Of a stretch of 64,000 nt of DNA, positions 25,315-33,577 are shown piece after piece (position 1 is the stretch's first letter; every line of letters starts with the position of its first letter). Source of the stretch: Clostridia bacterium (GTDB lineage Bacteria; Bacillota; Clostridia; Oscillospirales; Acutalibacteraceae); the NCBI GenBank assembly GCA_017430535.1, contig JAFRMR010000003.1, positions 434,001-498,000 of the forward strand, given 5' to 3'. The notes below the pieces were generated by a model. It did no database searches. It was not told the origin of the DNA and saw only the letters and a list, made by a program, of their open reading frames with translations. The translations under genes and the position numbers were made by a program.

Positions 25315-26499
25315 TTACTGATTTTTAAGCTCATCAAATTTTGCCTTCATTGTGGGGCTGCCTTTTGTGAGCTTTTTGATTGACAGATCCTGAGCTTTAT
25401 CATTTGCAAGGCGGAGATTTCTGTCGGACGAAATAAGATCGGCCTTGGTTTTTTCAAGGGATTTTATAGTTCTGTCAATATCATCTATGGCATCCTGGAA
25501 TTTCCTTGAGGCAAGCTCATAGTTCTTTGCAAAGCCGGCCTTGAAGGTTTCCATATTCTCTTCAAAATGGGTGATATCAATATTCTGGTTTCTGATCTGT
25601 ATAAGCTCCTGCTTATAAGAGAGAGAATTAAGGGCGGCGTTTTTCAGAATGGTGATAAGAGGAATAAAGAACTGAGGCCTGATAACATACATTTTGGGGT
25701 ATTTATAGGAAACATCAACAATGCCGCTGTTATAATAATCGTTATCTGCTTCAAGCATGGTGACAAGGACAGCGTATTCGCAGCCTTTTTCGTTCCTGTC
25801 CTTATCCAGTTCTTTAAAGAAATCCTCGTTTTTATGCTTGGTGGCGGTGGTATCGGCCTCGTTTTTCATCTCAAACATTATTGAAATGTATTCTGTGCCG
25901 TCTGCGCCGTAATCCCTGAAAATAAAATCGCCTTTGCTGCCGGTGCGGGCATCGTTGTCTTTTTCAAAATAAGCGCCGGGGAAAGCGGTTGCGCGCAGTT
26001 TATTGAACTCATTCATGCAGTGCTGCTCAAGGCTTTCGCCTATCATTTTGGTTGACTGGCGGGCCTTGAAATCTTTATAAACCGCAATTTCTTCATCCTT
26101 GCGCTTGAGCTCCGCACGGAAGCTGTCCTCAGCGGTCTTCCTCTGAAGCTCGGCTTCTTTTTCGGCAAGCTCAATCTGAGACTTAAGCTTTAATATTTCG
26201 GCATCCTTATCCTGAACTGCCGCCTTGATATCGGTCTCTTTTGCCTGCTTGCTAAGCTCAATTTGCGATTTGAGGCGCTCAATTTCCCTTTCCTTTTCGG
26301 CAAGGTCATCTTTATACCCGGTTTTTGCATCTGCAAGAGCAATTTTAACGGCAGAATCTTTTTCCTTCTGATAGTTTTCCTGCTGGCGGGCAAGTTCCTT
26401 TTCAAACTCCGCGGTTCTTACCTGGGCAAGGATATCGGCATAGCCGGAATCTGTAAGCTCAAAGGTTTCTCCGCATTTGGGGCAGGTGATTTTTTTCAT
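25315..26499 (-). CDS. DUF2130 protein with zinc ribbon and coiled coil
   Basis: Protein of 394 residues. N-terminal [10 protein letters not shown] zinc-ribbon half, a long coiled coil (about 35-165; [20 protein letters not shown]) and the DUF2130 domain, recognisable from [27 protein letters not shown] and the following [20 protein letters not shown]2130 has been proposed to have a restriction-endonuclease-like fold (conserved E-x-K, here FEMKNE and the D/E residues around it), which is prediction only. It lies upstream of the small zinc-ribbon gene. Confidence 0.88.
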   Translation of the reverse strand: MKKITCPKCGETFELTDSGYADILAQVRTAEFEKELARQQENYQKEKDSAVKIALADAKTGYKDDLAEKEREIERLKSQIELSKQAKETDIKAAVQDKDAEILKLKSQIELAEKEAELQRKTAEDSFRAELKRKDEEIAVYKDFKARQSTKMIGESLEQHCMNEFNKLRATAFPGAYFEKDNDARTGSKGDFIFRDYGADGTEYISIMFEMKNEADTTATKHKNEDFFKELDKDRNEKGCEYAVLVTMLEADNDYYNSGIVDVSYKYPKMYVIRPQFFIPLITILKNAALNSLSYKQELIQIRNQNIDITHFEENMETFKAGFAKNYELASRKFQDAIDDIDRTIKSLEKTKADLISSDRNLRLANDKAQDLSIKKLTKGSPTMKAKFDELKNQ

Positions 26500-26652
26500 A
26501 GACGGTTCCTCCTGTAAAAGGTTTAATAATACATTTGTAATTTCAAAACAGTGTTTATCTAAAGCAATTCGTATCGCCTATATATATATTATACCAAATG
26601 TTCAGTCCAATAATCCGGACTCTAAACTATTATTTACGGCAAATAAACAAAT

Positions 26653-26671
26653 AACGGCAGGAAATTTCTGC
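26653..26671 (-). terminator. Possible terminator after the 4-gene DUF2975 operon
   Basis: Stem CGGCAG/CTGCCG with a 7-nt loop; the minus strand continues TTATTTGTTTATTT. The rest of 26500-26711 holds only the probable -10 region (TATAAT at about 26590) for the DUF2130 gene. Confidence 0.45.
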
Positions 26672-26711
26672 CGATATTTATCAAAATATAAAAATACGCT
26701 TCTGCATTGAT

Positions 26712-27485
26712 TTAAATTGAAAGCACAAAGTCTTTTATATATTCCATAGCTTCGGATATATGTTCGGGGTCTTTGAAGATGTGGCCGGCACCGTCTATTG
26801 CCCTGAATGTTACATCTGCGCCGCAGGAGCGGTAGACACTGCAGGCGGTTTCGGAATATGAGATATCCACAAGGGTATCGGCCGTGCCGTGGATAATCAG
26901 CACCCTGCCGCCGAAACCTTTAGTAAGCTCATAAGCATCGGCGTCAATTATATCCGTAACATATTTTTTGCCCACCTTCATAGGGCCGCAGTTAAACTCA
27001 TCGGGAATATCATCCGGGCTGAATCTTGCCTTTATCATTTTACCCGCCCTCATTTCATCGGGGATTGAAAACGCGGGGTAAAGGAGAATCAGATCCGATA
27101 TTACGGTTTTTGCCCGGGCGGCGGCAATTGCAGCAACGAAACCGCCCTGGCTGCAGCCGAAAAGCAGGGTTTTGCCGGGAAGGGCATAATCCCTTGAAAG
27201 AGCATATTCAATTACGCACTTAAGATCCTCCGCCTCGGACAGAACGGACATTTCCGTTGTTTCCCCTGCGGACTTGCCGTCAAGGCAGCCGCCGCAGAAA
27301 TCAAAACAGAATGCGGCATAACCCAGGGAGGCAAGCAGCCCGGCATAGTGAGCCACATACTGCCTGTTGCCCATAAGCTCGTGACAAAGCACGGCGACGG
27401 GGCAGCTGCTTTTACCTGCGGGGCGGATAACCGTGCCGCTGATTTCAAGATTATCTCTGAAACAGACAAACTCTTCTTTAATCAT
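26712..27485 (-). CDS. Alpha/beta hydrolase (cinnamoyl-ester-hydrolase-like)
   Basis: Protein of 257 residues, no signal peptide. Catalytic triad candidates: Ser in FGCSQGGF, Asp in IIHGTADTLVDI, His in DGAGHIFKD. The HELMGN turn and the FDFCGGCLDGKSAG segment are typical of feruloyl/cinnamoyl esterase-like and acyl-peptidase-like cytosolic hydrolases. Last gene of an operon with the Gfo/Idh/MocA enzyme (16-nt gap). The substrate is unknown. Confidence 0.85.
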   Translation of the reverse strand: MIKEEFVCFRDNLEISGTVIRPAGKSSCPVAVLCHELMGNRQYVAHYAGLLASLGYAAFCFDFCGGCLDGKSAGETTEMSVLSEAEDLKCVIEYALSRDYALPGKTLLFGCSQGGFVAAIAAARAKTVISDLILLYPAFSIPDEMRAGKMIKARFSPDDIPDEFNCGPMKVGKKYVTDIIDADAYELTKGFGGRVLIIHGTADTLVDISYSETACSVYRSCGADVTFRAIDGAGHIFKDPEHISEAMEYIKDFVLSI

Positions 27486-27501
27486 TTTTTCCTCATTACT
27501 C

Positions 27502-28764
27502 TTAAAAGTTTTGCATCAGGACCTGAGCTCCGCCGTTTTTCCTCGACTGCTCGGCGGCAAGGGCTATATCGTGGCTTGTTACGGTGGCCTCAATGGTGGT
27601 TATATCGGTTAAATCGGATGTTTCGCCGCACAAAATTTTAACAAAGCCTGAAATAAGGCGTATATCCCCTTCCACATGGCCGCTGGGAATAAAGCCCGTG
27701 TTTATCTTTTTGGTTTTGCCGCCGAAAATATGCAGCTTAAGCTTGTTGCCGTAGCCCACAAGCTCGCCTTTGGTGCCGATTATATGGCATTCGCGGAACA
27801 TTTTATGAGAAAAGCCGTTCATGTTGAGAACCGCAGATGCGCCGTTTTCAAAAACCATTGTGACAAGCTGATTATCGCATACATTATTATCGGCAAGGAA
27901 AACGCACCTGCCGTAATCCCCGGTTTTAACTGCATTGACAACATCTGCTTTGGTATTTTTTGCTTTGCCGGTAAGGGTCCGTTTCATATACTTAATGAAT
28001 TTCGCCTTCCAGAAGGGATCGGTTATATACAGTTTTTCCGCATCATAGGGACAGCTCTTTTTTGCTTTGCAGCCGCCCATACACCAGGGCGTTGCCCCTT
28101 CCGGGGCATTATCTTTGCAGAAATACTTAAGGGAACCTACGGAACTGACGCTGACGCAGGGGGAATTTACAAACCAGGCAATAAGGTCAATATCGTGGCA
28201 GCACTTTGCAAGGATTGAAGGGGTTGATGTGAACTCATCACGCCAGTTGCCCCTGACAAAGCTGTGGGCAAAATGAAAATAGCCCACATTTTCGGTGTGA
28301 TTAACGGTAACTATATCCCCGATTGCGCCGCTTGAAATAATCTGCTTTATCTTACCGTAATAGTTTGAATAGCGAAGTACATGGCAGATAATGAGAATAA
28401 CATTATTTTCACGGGCAAGATCCCGAAGCTCGGTGTACTCGGCCTTCACTCCGCTCACGGGCTTTTCAAGCAGGATGAGTTTATACCCCGTAAGGATGGC
28501 CTGCTTTGCAATCTCATAGTGGCTGGCATCCTGGGTGGCAATAATCAGGGCATCGGATATTACTCCCCGGGCGAAAAAATCGGCAGGTGACATGAACTGC
28601 CTGTCTTCAGGCACAGAGTATTTGGGCGCAATATCATCAAGAGCCTGACGGCGGATATCGCAAAGAGCGTAAATCTCCACCTTGGATGAATGGAAATATT
28701 TAAGGAAACCCATATATTCCGTGCCCCTGTTGCCCAGGCCTATTACAGAAACTTTTTTCTTCAT
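27502..28764 (-). CDS. Gfo/Idh/MocA-family oxidoreductase
   Basis: Protein of 420 residues. N-terminal Rossmann fold with VSVIGLGNRGTEYM, then the family EKP motif (LLEKPVSG, about residues 98-105), and a C-terminal alpha/beta domain with catalytic-type His in ILAKCCHDIDLI. A Cys-rich insertion (CMGGCKAKKSCPYDAEKLY) marks the subgroup of Gfo/Idh enzymes from gut Clostridia that act on sugar or inositol derivatives with NAD(P). It is the third gene of the DUF2975/XRE operon. The sugar substrate cannot be told. Confidence 0.9.
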   Translation of the reverse strand: MKKKVSVIGLGNRGTEYMGFLKYFHSSKVEIYALCDIRRQALDDIAPKYSVPEDRQFMSPADFFARGVISDALIIATQDASHYEIAKQAILTGYKLILLEKPVSGVKAEYTELRDLARENNVILIICHVLRYSNYYGKIKQIISSGAIGDIVTVNHTENVGYFHFAHSFVRGNWRDEFTSTPSILAKCCHDIDLIAWFVNSPCVSVSSVGSLKYFCKDNAPEGATPWCMGGCKAKKSCPYDAEKLYITDPFWKAKFIKYMKRTLTGKAKNTKADVVNAVKTGDYGRCVFLADNNVCDNQLVTMVFENGASAVLNMNGFSHKMFRECHIIGTKGELVGYGNKLKLHIFGGKTKKINTGFIPSGHVEGDIRLISGFVKILCGETSDLTDITTIEATVTSHDIALAAEQSRKNGGAQVLMQNF

Positions 28765-28793
28765 TGATTTCTCCTTATGAGGCAGAGCCTGAG

Positions 28794-29003
28794 TTAATCA
28801 AACTCGTATTCTATAATGTCGCCGGGCTGACAGTGCAGGGCCTCGCAAAGGGCCTCAAGGGTTGAAAACCTGATAGCGCTGACATGGCCGTTTTTGAGCT
28901 TTGAGAGGTTTACATTTGCCACCCCAACTTTTTCGGAAAGCTCGTTGAGGCCGATTTTTCTGTCTGCCATTACACGGTCAAGGCGTAAAACAATTTTACC
29001 CAT
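28794..29003 (-). CDS. XRE-family regulator, YozG-like
   Basis: Protein of 69 residues with a Cro/CI helix-turn-helix (GLNELSEKVGVANVNLSKLKNG) and the conserved end LCEALHCQPGDIIEYE, which is the YozG-type signature. It starts 9 nt after the DUF2975 membrane protein gene; such pairs are widespread. It probably binds the palindromes that flank the operon promoter, which would be autoregulation (inference). Confidence 0.92.
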   Translation of the reverse strand: MGKIVLRLDRVMADRKIGLNELSEKVGVANVNLSKLKNGHVSAIRFSTLEALCEALHCQPGDIIEYEFD

Positions 29004-29012
29004 AATGCCTCC

Positions 29013-29738
29013 TCAGAGAGTTTCGTCGGATTCTTTCTGAAGCTGAGCGCCGTAATTGAAAACGGTGACAAGCAAAAAGATAACAAGAATGCCGAGAATT
29101 ACGGTAATATCAAGGCTGAAGCCGAAGCTGAGCTCTCCGGAGAAAATTGAGCTCCAGGAATTATCGGAGAAGGTATTGAACACTGCAAAAGGAATAAGGG
29201 AATAGCCGAAACGCTTCATTTTTTCAATAACATCGGCAGAAAAAGGAGTATCGCACTTTTCAAGGGCCTTCATAAGGGATTTGAGCATAAAGAGCACAAC
29301 AACGGAGCAGATGATGCCAGCAAGAACCATGCAGACTGCATAAAGTACCTTAGCAGTGCTGACGGTAAACTTTTTATTATTAACGGTAAGCATAAGGCCG
29401 TTTTCGGTTTCGGTAAGGTCTGCGCCCTCAAGGATATTATCATCACCGGCAACAACCACATCAACATCGCCTGTGCCGGCAAGGTTAAGCTGAGCGCCGT
29501 CACCCTCCTGCTTAAGGTCAAGAACTTTGCGTATCTTTGCAAAAAGCTGACCTTCGGAGGTTATATCCGCAGTGCCGTTTAAGGAAATATCTACGGTTTC
29601 TTTGGGCAGGGTTGCAATATAACCTGCGGCTATGGCTGTGACACAGCCGACTATAATCATACACACCGCCATTATGCCGGCAATGATTCTGCCGATTTTG
29701 CCTATAACATTGATATTCTTTTTGATGTTTGCATTCAT
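29013..29738 (-). CDS. DUF2975 membrane protein
   Basis: Protein of 241 residues with four probable membrane spans (about 15-40, 135-160, 185-200, 210-232) and an extracytoplasmic loop of about 90 residues between the first two (beta-rich, VDISLNGTADITSEGQ). DUF2975 members are always next to YozG-type regulators and may sense or modulate an envelope stress; this is inference from pairing. AAGGAG precedes the ATG. Confidence 0.85.
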   Translation of the reverse strand: MNANIKKNINVIGKIGRIIAGIMAVCMIIVGCVTAIAAGYIATLPKETVDISLNGTADITSEGQLFAKIRKVLDLKQEGDGAQLNLAGTGDVDVVVAGDDNILEGADLTETENGLMLTVNNKKFTVSTAKVLYAVCMVLAGIICSVVVLFMLKSLMKALEKCDTPFSADVIEKMKRFGYSLIPFAVFNTFSDNSWSSIFSGELSFGFSLDITVILGILVIFLLVTVFNYGAQLQKESDETL

Positions 29739-29763
29739 AACAATTTCTCCTTGCGTAAAAAAT

Positions 29764-29843
29764 TTAACGATTATCGTTAACTACAATCGGATTATATCAT
29801 CGGAATTTATGTTTGTCAACACAAATTTAATGTTTTTCGTTAA
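29764..29843 (-). promoter_or_regulatory. Promoter flanked by two palindromic operators (DUF2975/XRE operon)
   Basis: On the minus strand a consensus TTGACA/TATAAT pair with 17-nt spacing (29791-29819). On its downstream side is a perfect palindrome TTAACGAT-T-ATCGTTAA (29764-29780); on its upstream side a degenerate copy TTAACGAAAAACATTAA (29827-29843). Spacing between the two centres is 63 bp, about six helical turns, which suits looping or cooperative repression by the YozG-like product. Confidence 0.85.
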
Positions 29844-29883
29844 TTTTATGTTTTTCCTTGGGAATAACAACTTTACAGGCGCG

Positions 29884-30195
29884 AAAAAACCGCCCACAAG
29901 GGGCGGATGCTCATAAAACAGTAATGCCTCAAAAAGCGACCTTTGCGCATCTTGTGCAGGTATTCCTCCTCGGAATACAGCCAAGTATTCCTCGTCGTCA
30001 AAACCTGCAAATATGCACAAATTTCATCTTTTTGAGGTGCGAAGCAGTTTTCTCGTGAAAAATAAACCGCAGAACAAGGAAGATTTGCGAAGCATACTTT
30101 GTGTATGGTGAACAAATCTGACGATGTACTGCGGTTTTAGTTTTCCGCGAAAACCAATACTGATTTACGAACATCCGCCCAAGGGCGGTTTTTAT
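29884..30195 (-). terminator. Intrinsic terminator of ppa, split by the 280-bp element
   Basis: Arms AAAAACCGCCC (29885-29895) and GGGCGGTTTTT (30183-30193) pair perfectly over 11 bp. The original loop ACAA is now extended by the inserted 280-bp element (29901-30180) and AA. On the minus strand a U6 run follows. The element's own 9-bp terminal stem stacks onto the host stem, so termination could still work. Confidence 0.7.
29901..30180. mobile_element. 280-bp structured repeat, copy 1, inside a terminator loop
   Basis: Exactly 280 bp, repeated at 38989-39268 with 10 differences, all transitions (96% identity). Ends are GGGCGGATG/CATCCGCCC. Internal stems: CCTCAAAAAG/CTTTTTGAGG, GTGCAGG/CCTGCA, GGAATAC/GTATTCC, AAACCGCAG/CTGCGGTTT enclosing AGATTTG/CAAATCT and GCATAC/GTATG, and small GTTTTC-type hairpins. 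No protein is likely, although the minus strand keeps open frames. Non-autonomous element or structured RNA. Confidence 0.8.
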
Positions 30196-30235
30196 AATAA
30201 GACAGGGTTTCAGAACCCGGAGTATAAGTATAGCC

Positions 30236-30769
30236 TTAAAGCTGGAAATTGGTTATATAGGAATCAATGCAGCTCTGCACTATCTCCTCTGCCACAGCCC
30301 GGGGCTGAACCTCGGTAACGGTGGTATCGGTTTTATGCTCAAGGGATTTGTAAACCTCAAAGAAGTGCTTTATCTCCTCAAATCTGTGGGGAGGAAGTTT
30401 ATCAATATCATGATAAAAGCTGTAATTGGGGTCGTTCACGGGAACGGCGATAATCTTTTCATCCCTGGCGCCGCCGTCCTCCATAATGAGAACGCCGATG
30501 GGAACGCACTCCACAATAGTCATGGGGCGGATAATTTCGCTGCAGAGCACAAGCACATCAAGAGGGTCGCCGTCCGCAGCGTAAGTGCGGGGAATAAAGC
30601 CGTAATTTGCGGGATAATGGGTTGAGGTAAAAAGGACTCTGTCAAGCTTGAGCATACCTGTTTCCTTATCCAGCTCATATTTGTTTTTGCCGCCTTTTGA
30701 GATTTCAATAACGGCGTAAAACTTATCTTTTTTGATTCTTTTGGGGGATATATCATGCCATATATTCAT
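30236..30769 (-). CDS. ppa: Soluble inorganic pyrophosphatase (family I)
   Basis: Protein of 177 residues, EC 3.6.1.1, splitting pyrophosphate in the cytosol and driving biosynthetic reactions. The family I signature DGDPLDVLVL is present with three Asp that bind Mg2+, as are YPANYGFIPRTYA and the KGGKNKYELDKETG substrate segment. Start at 30769 with AAAGGAG 5-6 nt upstream; the longer frame upstream is not coding. It is the last gene after the reductase gene, 35 nt away. Confidence 0.96.
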   Translation of the reverse strand: MNIWHDISPKRIKKDKFYAVIEISKGGKNKYELDKETGMLKLDRVLFTSTHYPANYGFIPRTYAADGDPLDVLVLCSEIIRPMTIVECVPIGVLIMEDGGARDEKIIAVPVNDPNYSFYHDIDKLPPHRFEEIKHFFEVYKSLEHKTDTTVTEVQPRAVAEEIVQSCIDSYITNFQL

Positions 30770-30804
30770 AAGTTTCTCCTTTAATGAAACAAATTTAACA
30801 AAGC

Positions 30805-32013
30805 TTACCTTGCCGCAGGAACATTCAGCACAAGATCGGAAAGCGGGAAAGAACAACAGGGATGGATGCAGCCGAACTGCTTATCAGCAAGGCGTCTGTA
30901 ATCAAGCTGAGGGGGAATATATACATCACCGGAGAGCAGATGGGAGTGGCAGAAGCCGCACTCGCCGCTTCTGCAGCGGGCGGGAACGGCGATGCCGTTC
31001 TTTTCAAGAATCTGCATAACGGAATCGCAGGACTTGCCGGTAACGGTTTTTGTTTCATCCTGAATTGTTACGGTTATGCTGACATTTTCGGGAACATCCG
31101 AGGGATAATCGGGCTGAGAACCGGGATTATGCAGCTCGCCGAACATTTCGCGGCGGATGAATTTGCGCTCAATGCCCAGCTTTGCGGTTTCCTTTTCGAG
31201 GAACTCGTACATCTGCTGAGGGCCGCAGATAAAGACGGAATAGTCTTCGTTTGCAGGCGCATATTTTTTGATAAGCTCTGCGGTGATAAAGCCCTTTTCG
31301 GAGCCGGCGGGCATTTCATCATCGGGAGTATCGCTGAGCACGTGAACGATTTTGATTTTGCTGCACTGCTTTTCAAGGGCTTCAAGCTCATCCCTGAAAA
31401 GAATGCTGCCGGGATTTCTGCTGCCGTAAAGAAGCACAAGGTTAAAATCCTCATCCCCGTCATTTACTGCATTTGCCATTGACACAAACGGGGTGATTCC
31501 GCTGCCGCCTGCAAGGCAGATAACAGTGGAGGCATCCCTGAGGGGCTGATATTCAAAGTTGCCCGATGGGGCGGAAACCTCAACGGCAGTTCCCTCTTTC
31601 CACTCGGAAAGAATGTAATTTGACATAAGGCCGCCGTCAACCTTCTTGATTGTAAGCTCATAGAAACCCTCAAGGGAGTTACGGGGAGATGAGGAAATTG
31701 AATATGCTCTGGTAAGGGGCATACCGCCTATATGCTCAAAAACGGTAAGATATTTGCCTGCGCCGAAATACGCAAGCTTTTCCGTACCCTTTTCTGTATC
31801 GGGCACAAGCTTATAGCTCTTGCAGCCGTCGCCTCTGTCTGTAACCGAGGCAACCTTAAGATACTGCCTTACGGGGTGCAGAGCGGTAGCTATGGCTCTG
31901 GCGCTGTCGCTGCCGGAGGGGATATCCGGGGAGCCTTCGCCGAACCTTGCCTGCCTGCCGCCGAGCATGGGAAGAAACTTTTTGGCTTTTAATGATTTAA
32001 TCGGGCTTGCCAT
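30805..32013 (-). CDS. Ferredoxin reductase-like flavoprotein with C-terminal plant-type [2Fe-2S] domain
   Basis: Protein of 402 residues. FAD-binding RAYSISSSPR (about 155), NAD(P)-binding GGSGITPFVS (about 240) with CGPQQMYEFL, and a C-terminal ferredoxin with CRSGECGFC plus a later Cys, all four ligands present. This is the layout of phenol-hydroxylase-reductase/VanB/Hcr-type reductases that pass electrons from NAD(P)H to an oxidoreductase. An unusual N-terminal 80 residues precede the FAD domain. The partner is most likely the phytoene-desaturase-like flavoprotein whose stop lies 1 nt upstream. GGAGG sets the ATG at 32013. Confidence 0.9.
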   Translation of the reverse strand: MASPIKSLKAKKFLPMLGGRQARFGEGSPDIPSGSDSARAIATALHPVRQYLKVASVTDRGDGCKSYKLVPDTEKGTEKLAYFGAGKYLTVFEHIGGMPLTRAYSISSSPRNSLEGFYELTIKKVDGGLMSNYILSEWKEGTAVEVSAPSGNFEYQPLRDASTVICLAGGSGITPFVSMANAVNDGDEDFNLVLLYGSRNPGSILFRDELEALEKQCSKIKIVHVLSDTPDDEMPAGSEKGFITAELIKKYAPANEDYSVFICGPQQMYEFLEKETAKLGIERKFIRREMFGELHNPGSQPDYPSDVPENVSITVTIQDETKTVTGKSCDSVMQILEKNGIAVPARCRSGECGFCHSHLLSGDVYIPPQLDYRRLADKQFGCIHPCCSFPLSDLVLNVPAAR

Positions 32014-32014
32014 A

Positions 32015-33577
32015 TTACTTTCCCTCCTTAAAAGCTTTGATAGTAAGTTTTGCGGCTTTTTCGCCTGTGTGGTAGGCGCAGCCGTAGCCGTCTCCCCTTT
32101 CCTGAGAAGCGCCGCAGAAAAGGAAGTTATCAAAGGGCTGATCCTTTTCGTACTGGATGGTTCTGGGAATGAGGCTGTCCCACATTTCAAGCATATAGCC
32201 GTAGGGAGTGCCCATAGGCGTATTGAGATACCTTGAGAAGGTGGGAGGCAGAGCAATCTCTATCTCTTCAATATAGGGTGTGATTGAAATGTTCAGGGCT
32301 TTTTCGCAGGTTTCAATCATATCCTTTGCAACTTTTGTTTTGAATTTCTTATAGTCCTCGGGTTTAACATCCTTCATAGCATCGCCGAAGGTCATTGAGG
32401 TAAGGAAAAGCTGAGAGGTTCCCGGGGGTGTACAGTCCGGAATAATCTCATTGAGGCAGTTTATGATGCAGTAGCCGCTGAAGAAATCCTGACAGGCTTC
32501 AAACTGCTTGTCGGAATCCCTGTCCGGGGCTATAAACACTGAATAATCCGTAATACCAAGCTCTTCTTTTGTTTTTTTCATACCGAGGTACACGGTGGTA
32601 AGGGCAACGGCGGTTTTGCGGGCGTTGGTCATCCTTGCCTGGAACTCGGGCACATCTTCTTTATTGAAAAGGTCGCTCCATACGAACCTGGGGGAAGCAT
32701 TGCAGATGAACCTTTCGCCGTATACTTCCTTGCTGCCGTTTACAACAACGCCGGCGGGTTTGCCGTTTTTCATAATAACGGAGGTAACCTCGGAATTATA
32801 CCAGATATCGCCGCCGTTATCTCTTATTGCCTTATCAATGGCAAGGCTCATTTCGTGGCTTCTGTTCTGAGGGATACCGGTGCCGAATTTGATATAACTG
32901 CTCTGCATTGTAAGATAATACAAAAAGTCGAACCGGGAGGCGGGAACACCCATATAGCACCAGTAGGTGTTGAAAATATCCTGGGCTTTTTTGGGCATAC
33001 CGAGAGCATCAAGGCCCTCCTGAAGGGTATGGGATGTAAGGCGCATAAAATCGGGGAAGTATTTGAGCACCTTTAGCATACCGAGAGGATTCTCCCCTTC
33101 CTCCATATAACCGAAGGCGGTATACATATCTTCGGAAAGCTTAAAGGCATTCATTGCGCTCTCATAGGAACCGGGCACAATCTCATCCAGCTTTCTGCTG
33201 AAAGCCTCAAAGCCCACGGGCATCCTTGCATCAACGGAAACACGCACGCCGTTTTCATTGATGAAGCTGTCCTCATCCCCTTCTTTGGCGGGGACAATCA
33301 GGCGAAAGGTGGAGTTATGCTTGCACCAGTTTACTTTGACACCCATACGGTCAAACTGCTCCTCAACCGAGCCCTTTTCTTCAGGGGTGCCTATACCGCT
33401 GAGCTCGTGAAGGGATGGCTCAAACTCAAACCTGCCCCTGACAAAAGAGGACGCGGAGCCGCCGGGAATATTGTGCCTTTCAAGCAGCAGTGTTGACAGC
33501 CCCGCCTTTGCGCAGGTAGCTGCCGCTGCAAGGCCGCCGTTACCGGCGCCTATGACAATAACATCATACTTCTTCAT
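32015..33577 (-). CDS. Phytoene desaturase/retinol saturase-like FAD oxidoreductase
   Basis: Protein of 520 residues with an N-terminal dinucleotide fold DVIVIGAGNGGLAAAATCAK, then the HNIPGGSASSF motif of the CrtI/retinol saturase family, and a C-terminal NFLFCGASQERGDGYGCAYHTGEKAA FAD segment. Family members desaturate or saturate polyenes or other lipids. The host is an anaerobe-like organism with no visible carotenoid synthase, so the substrate is likely another isoprenoid or lipid. It lies between a DedA-like membrane gene (overlap of 14 nt) and the ferredoxin reductase gene (1-nt gap), indicating a functional unit. Confidence 0.88.
   Translation of the reverse strand: MKKYDVIVIGAGNGGLAAAATCAKAGLSTLLLERHNIPGGSASSFVRGRFEFEPSLHELSGIGTPEEKGSVEEQFDRMGVKVNWCKHNSTFRLIVPAKEGDEDSFINENGVRVSVDARMPVGFEAFSRKLDEIVPGSYESAMNAFKLSEDMYTAFGYMEEGENPLGMLKVLKYFPDFMRLTSHTLQEGLDALGMPKKAQDIFNTYWCYMGVPASRFDFLYYLTMQSSYIKFGTGIPQNRSHEMSLAIDKAIRDNGGDIWYNSEVTSVIMKNGKPAGVVVNGSKEVYGERFICNASPRFVWSDLFNKEDVPEFQARMTNARKTAVALTTVYLGMKKTKEELGITDYSVFIAPDRDSDKQFEACQDFFSGYCIINCLNEIIPDCTPPGTSQLFLTSMTFGDAMKDVKPEDYKKFKTKVAKDMIETCEKALNISITPYIEEIEIALPPTFSRYLNTPMGTPYGYMLEMWDSLIPRTIQYEKDQPFDNFLFCGASQERGDGYGCAYHTGEKAAKLTIKAFKEGK

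Noticed and set aside
25286..25318. Plus-strand AGGAG plus ATG opening a 9-codon peptide ([10 protein letters not shown])
   Set aside because: Stops at once and overlaps the end of the DUF2130 gene; at most a trace of a lost gene.
29873..30115. Minus-strand frames of about 80 codons inside the 280-bp element (also at 38985-39203)
   Set aside because: The two copies change amino acids at most differing positions, and the same bases form long stems. I treat them as non-coding, though databases may hold such proteins.
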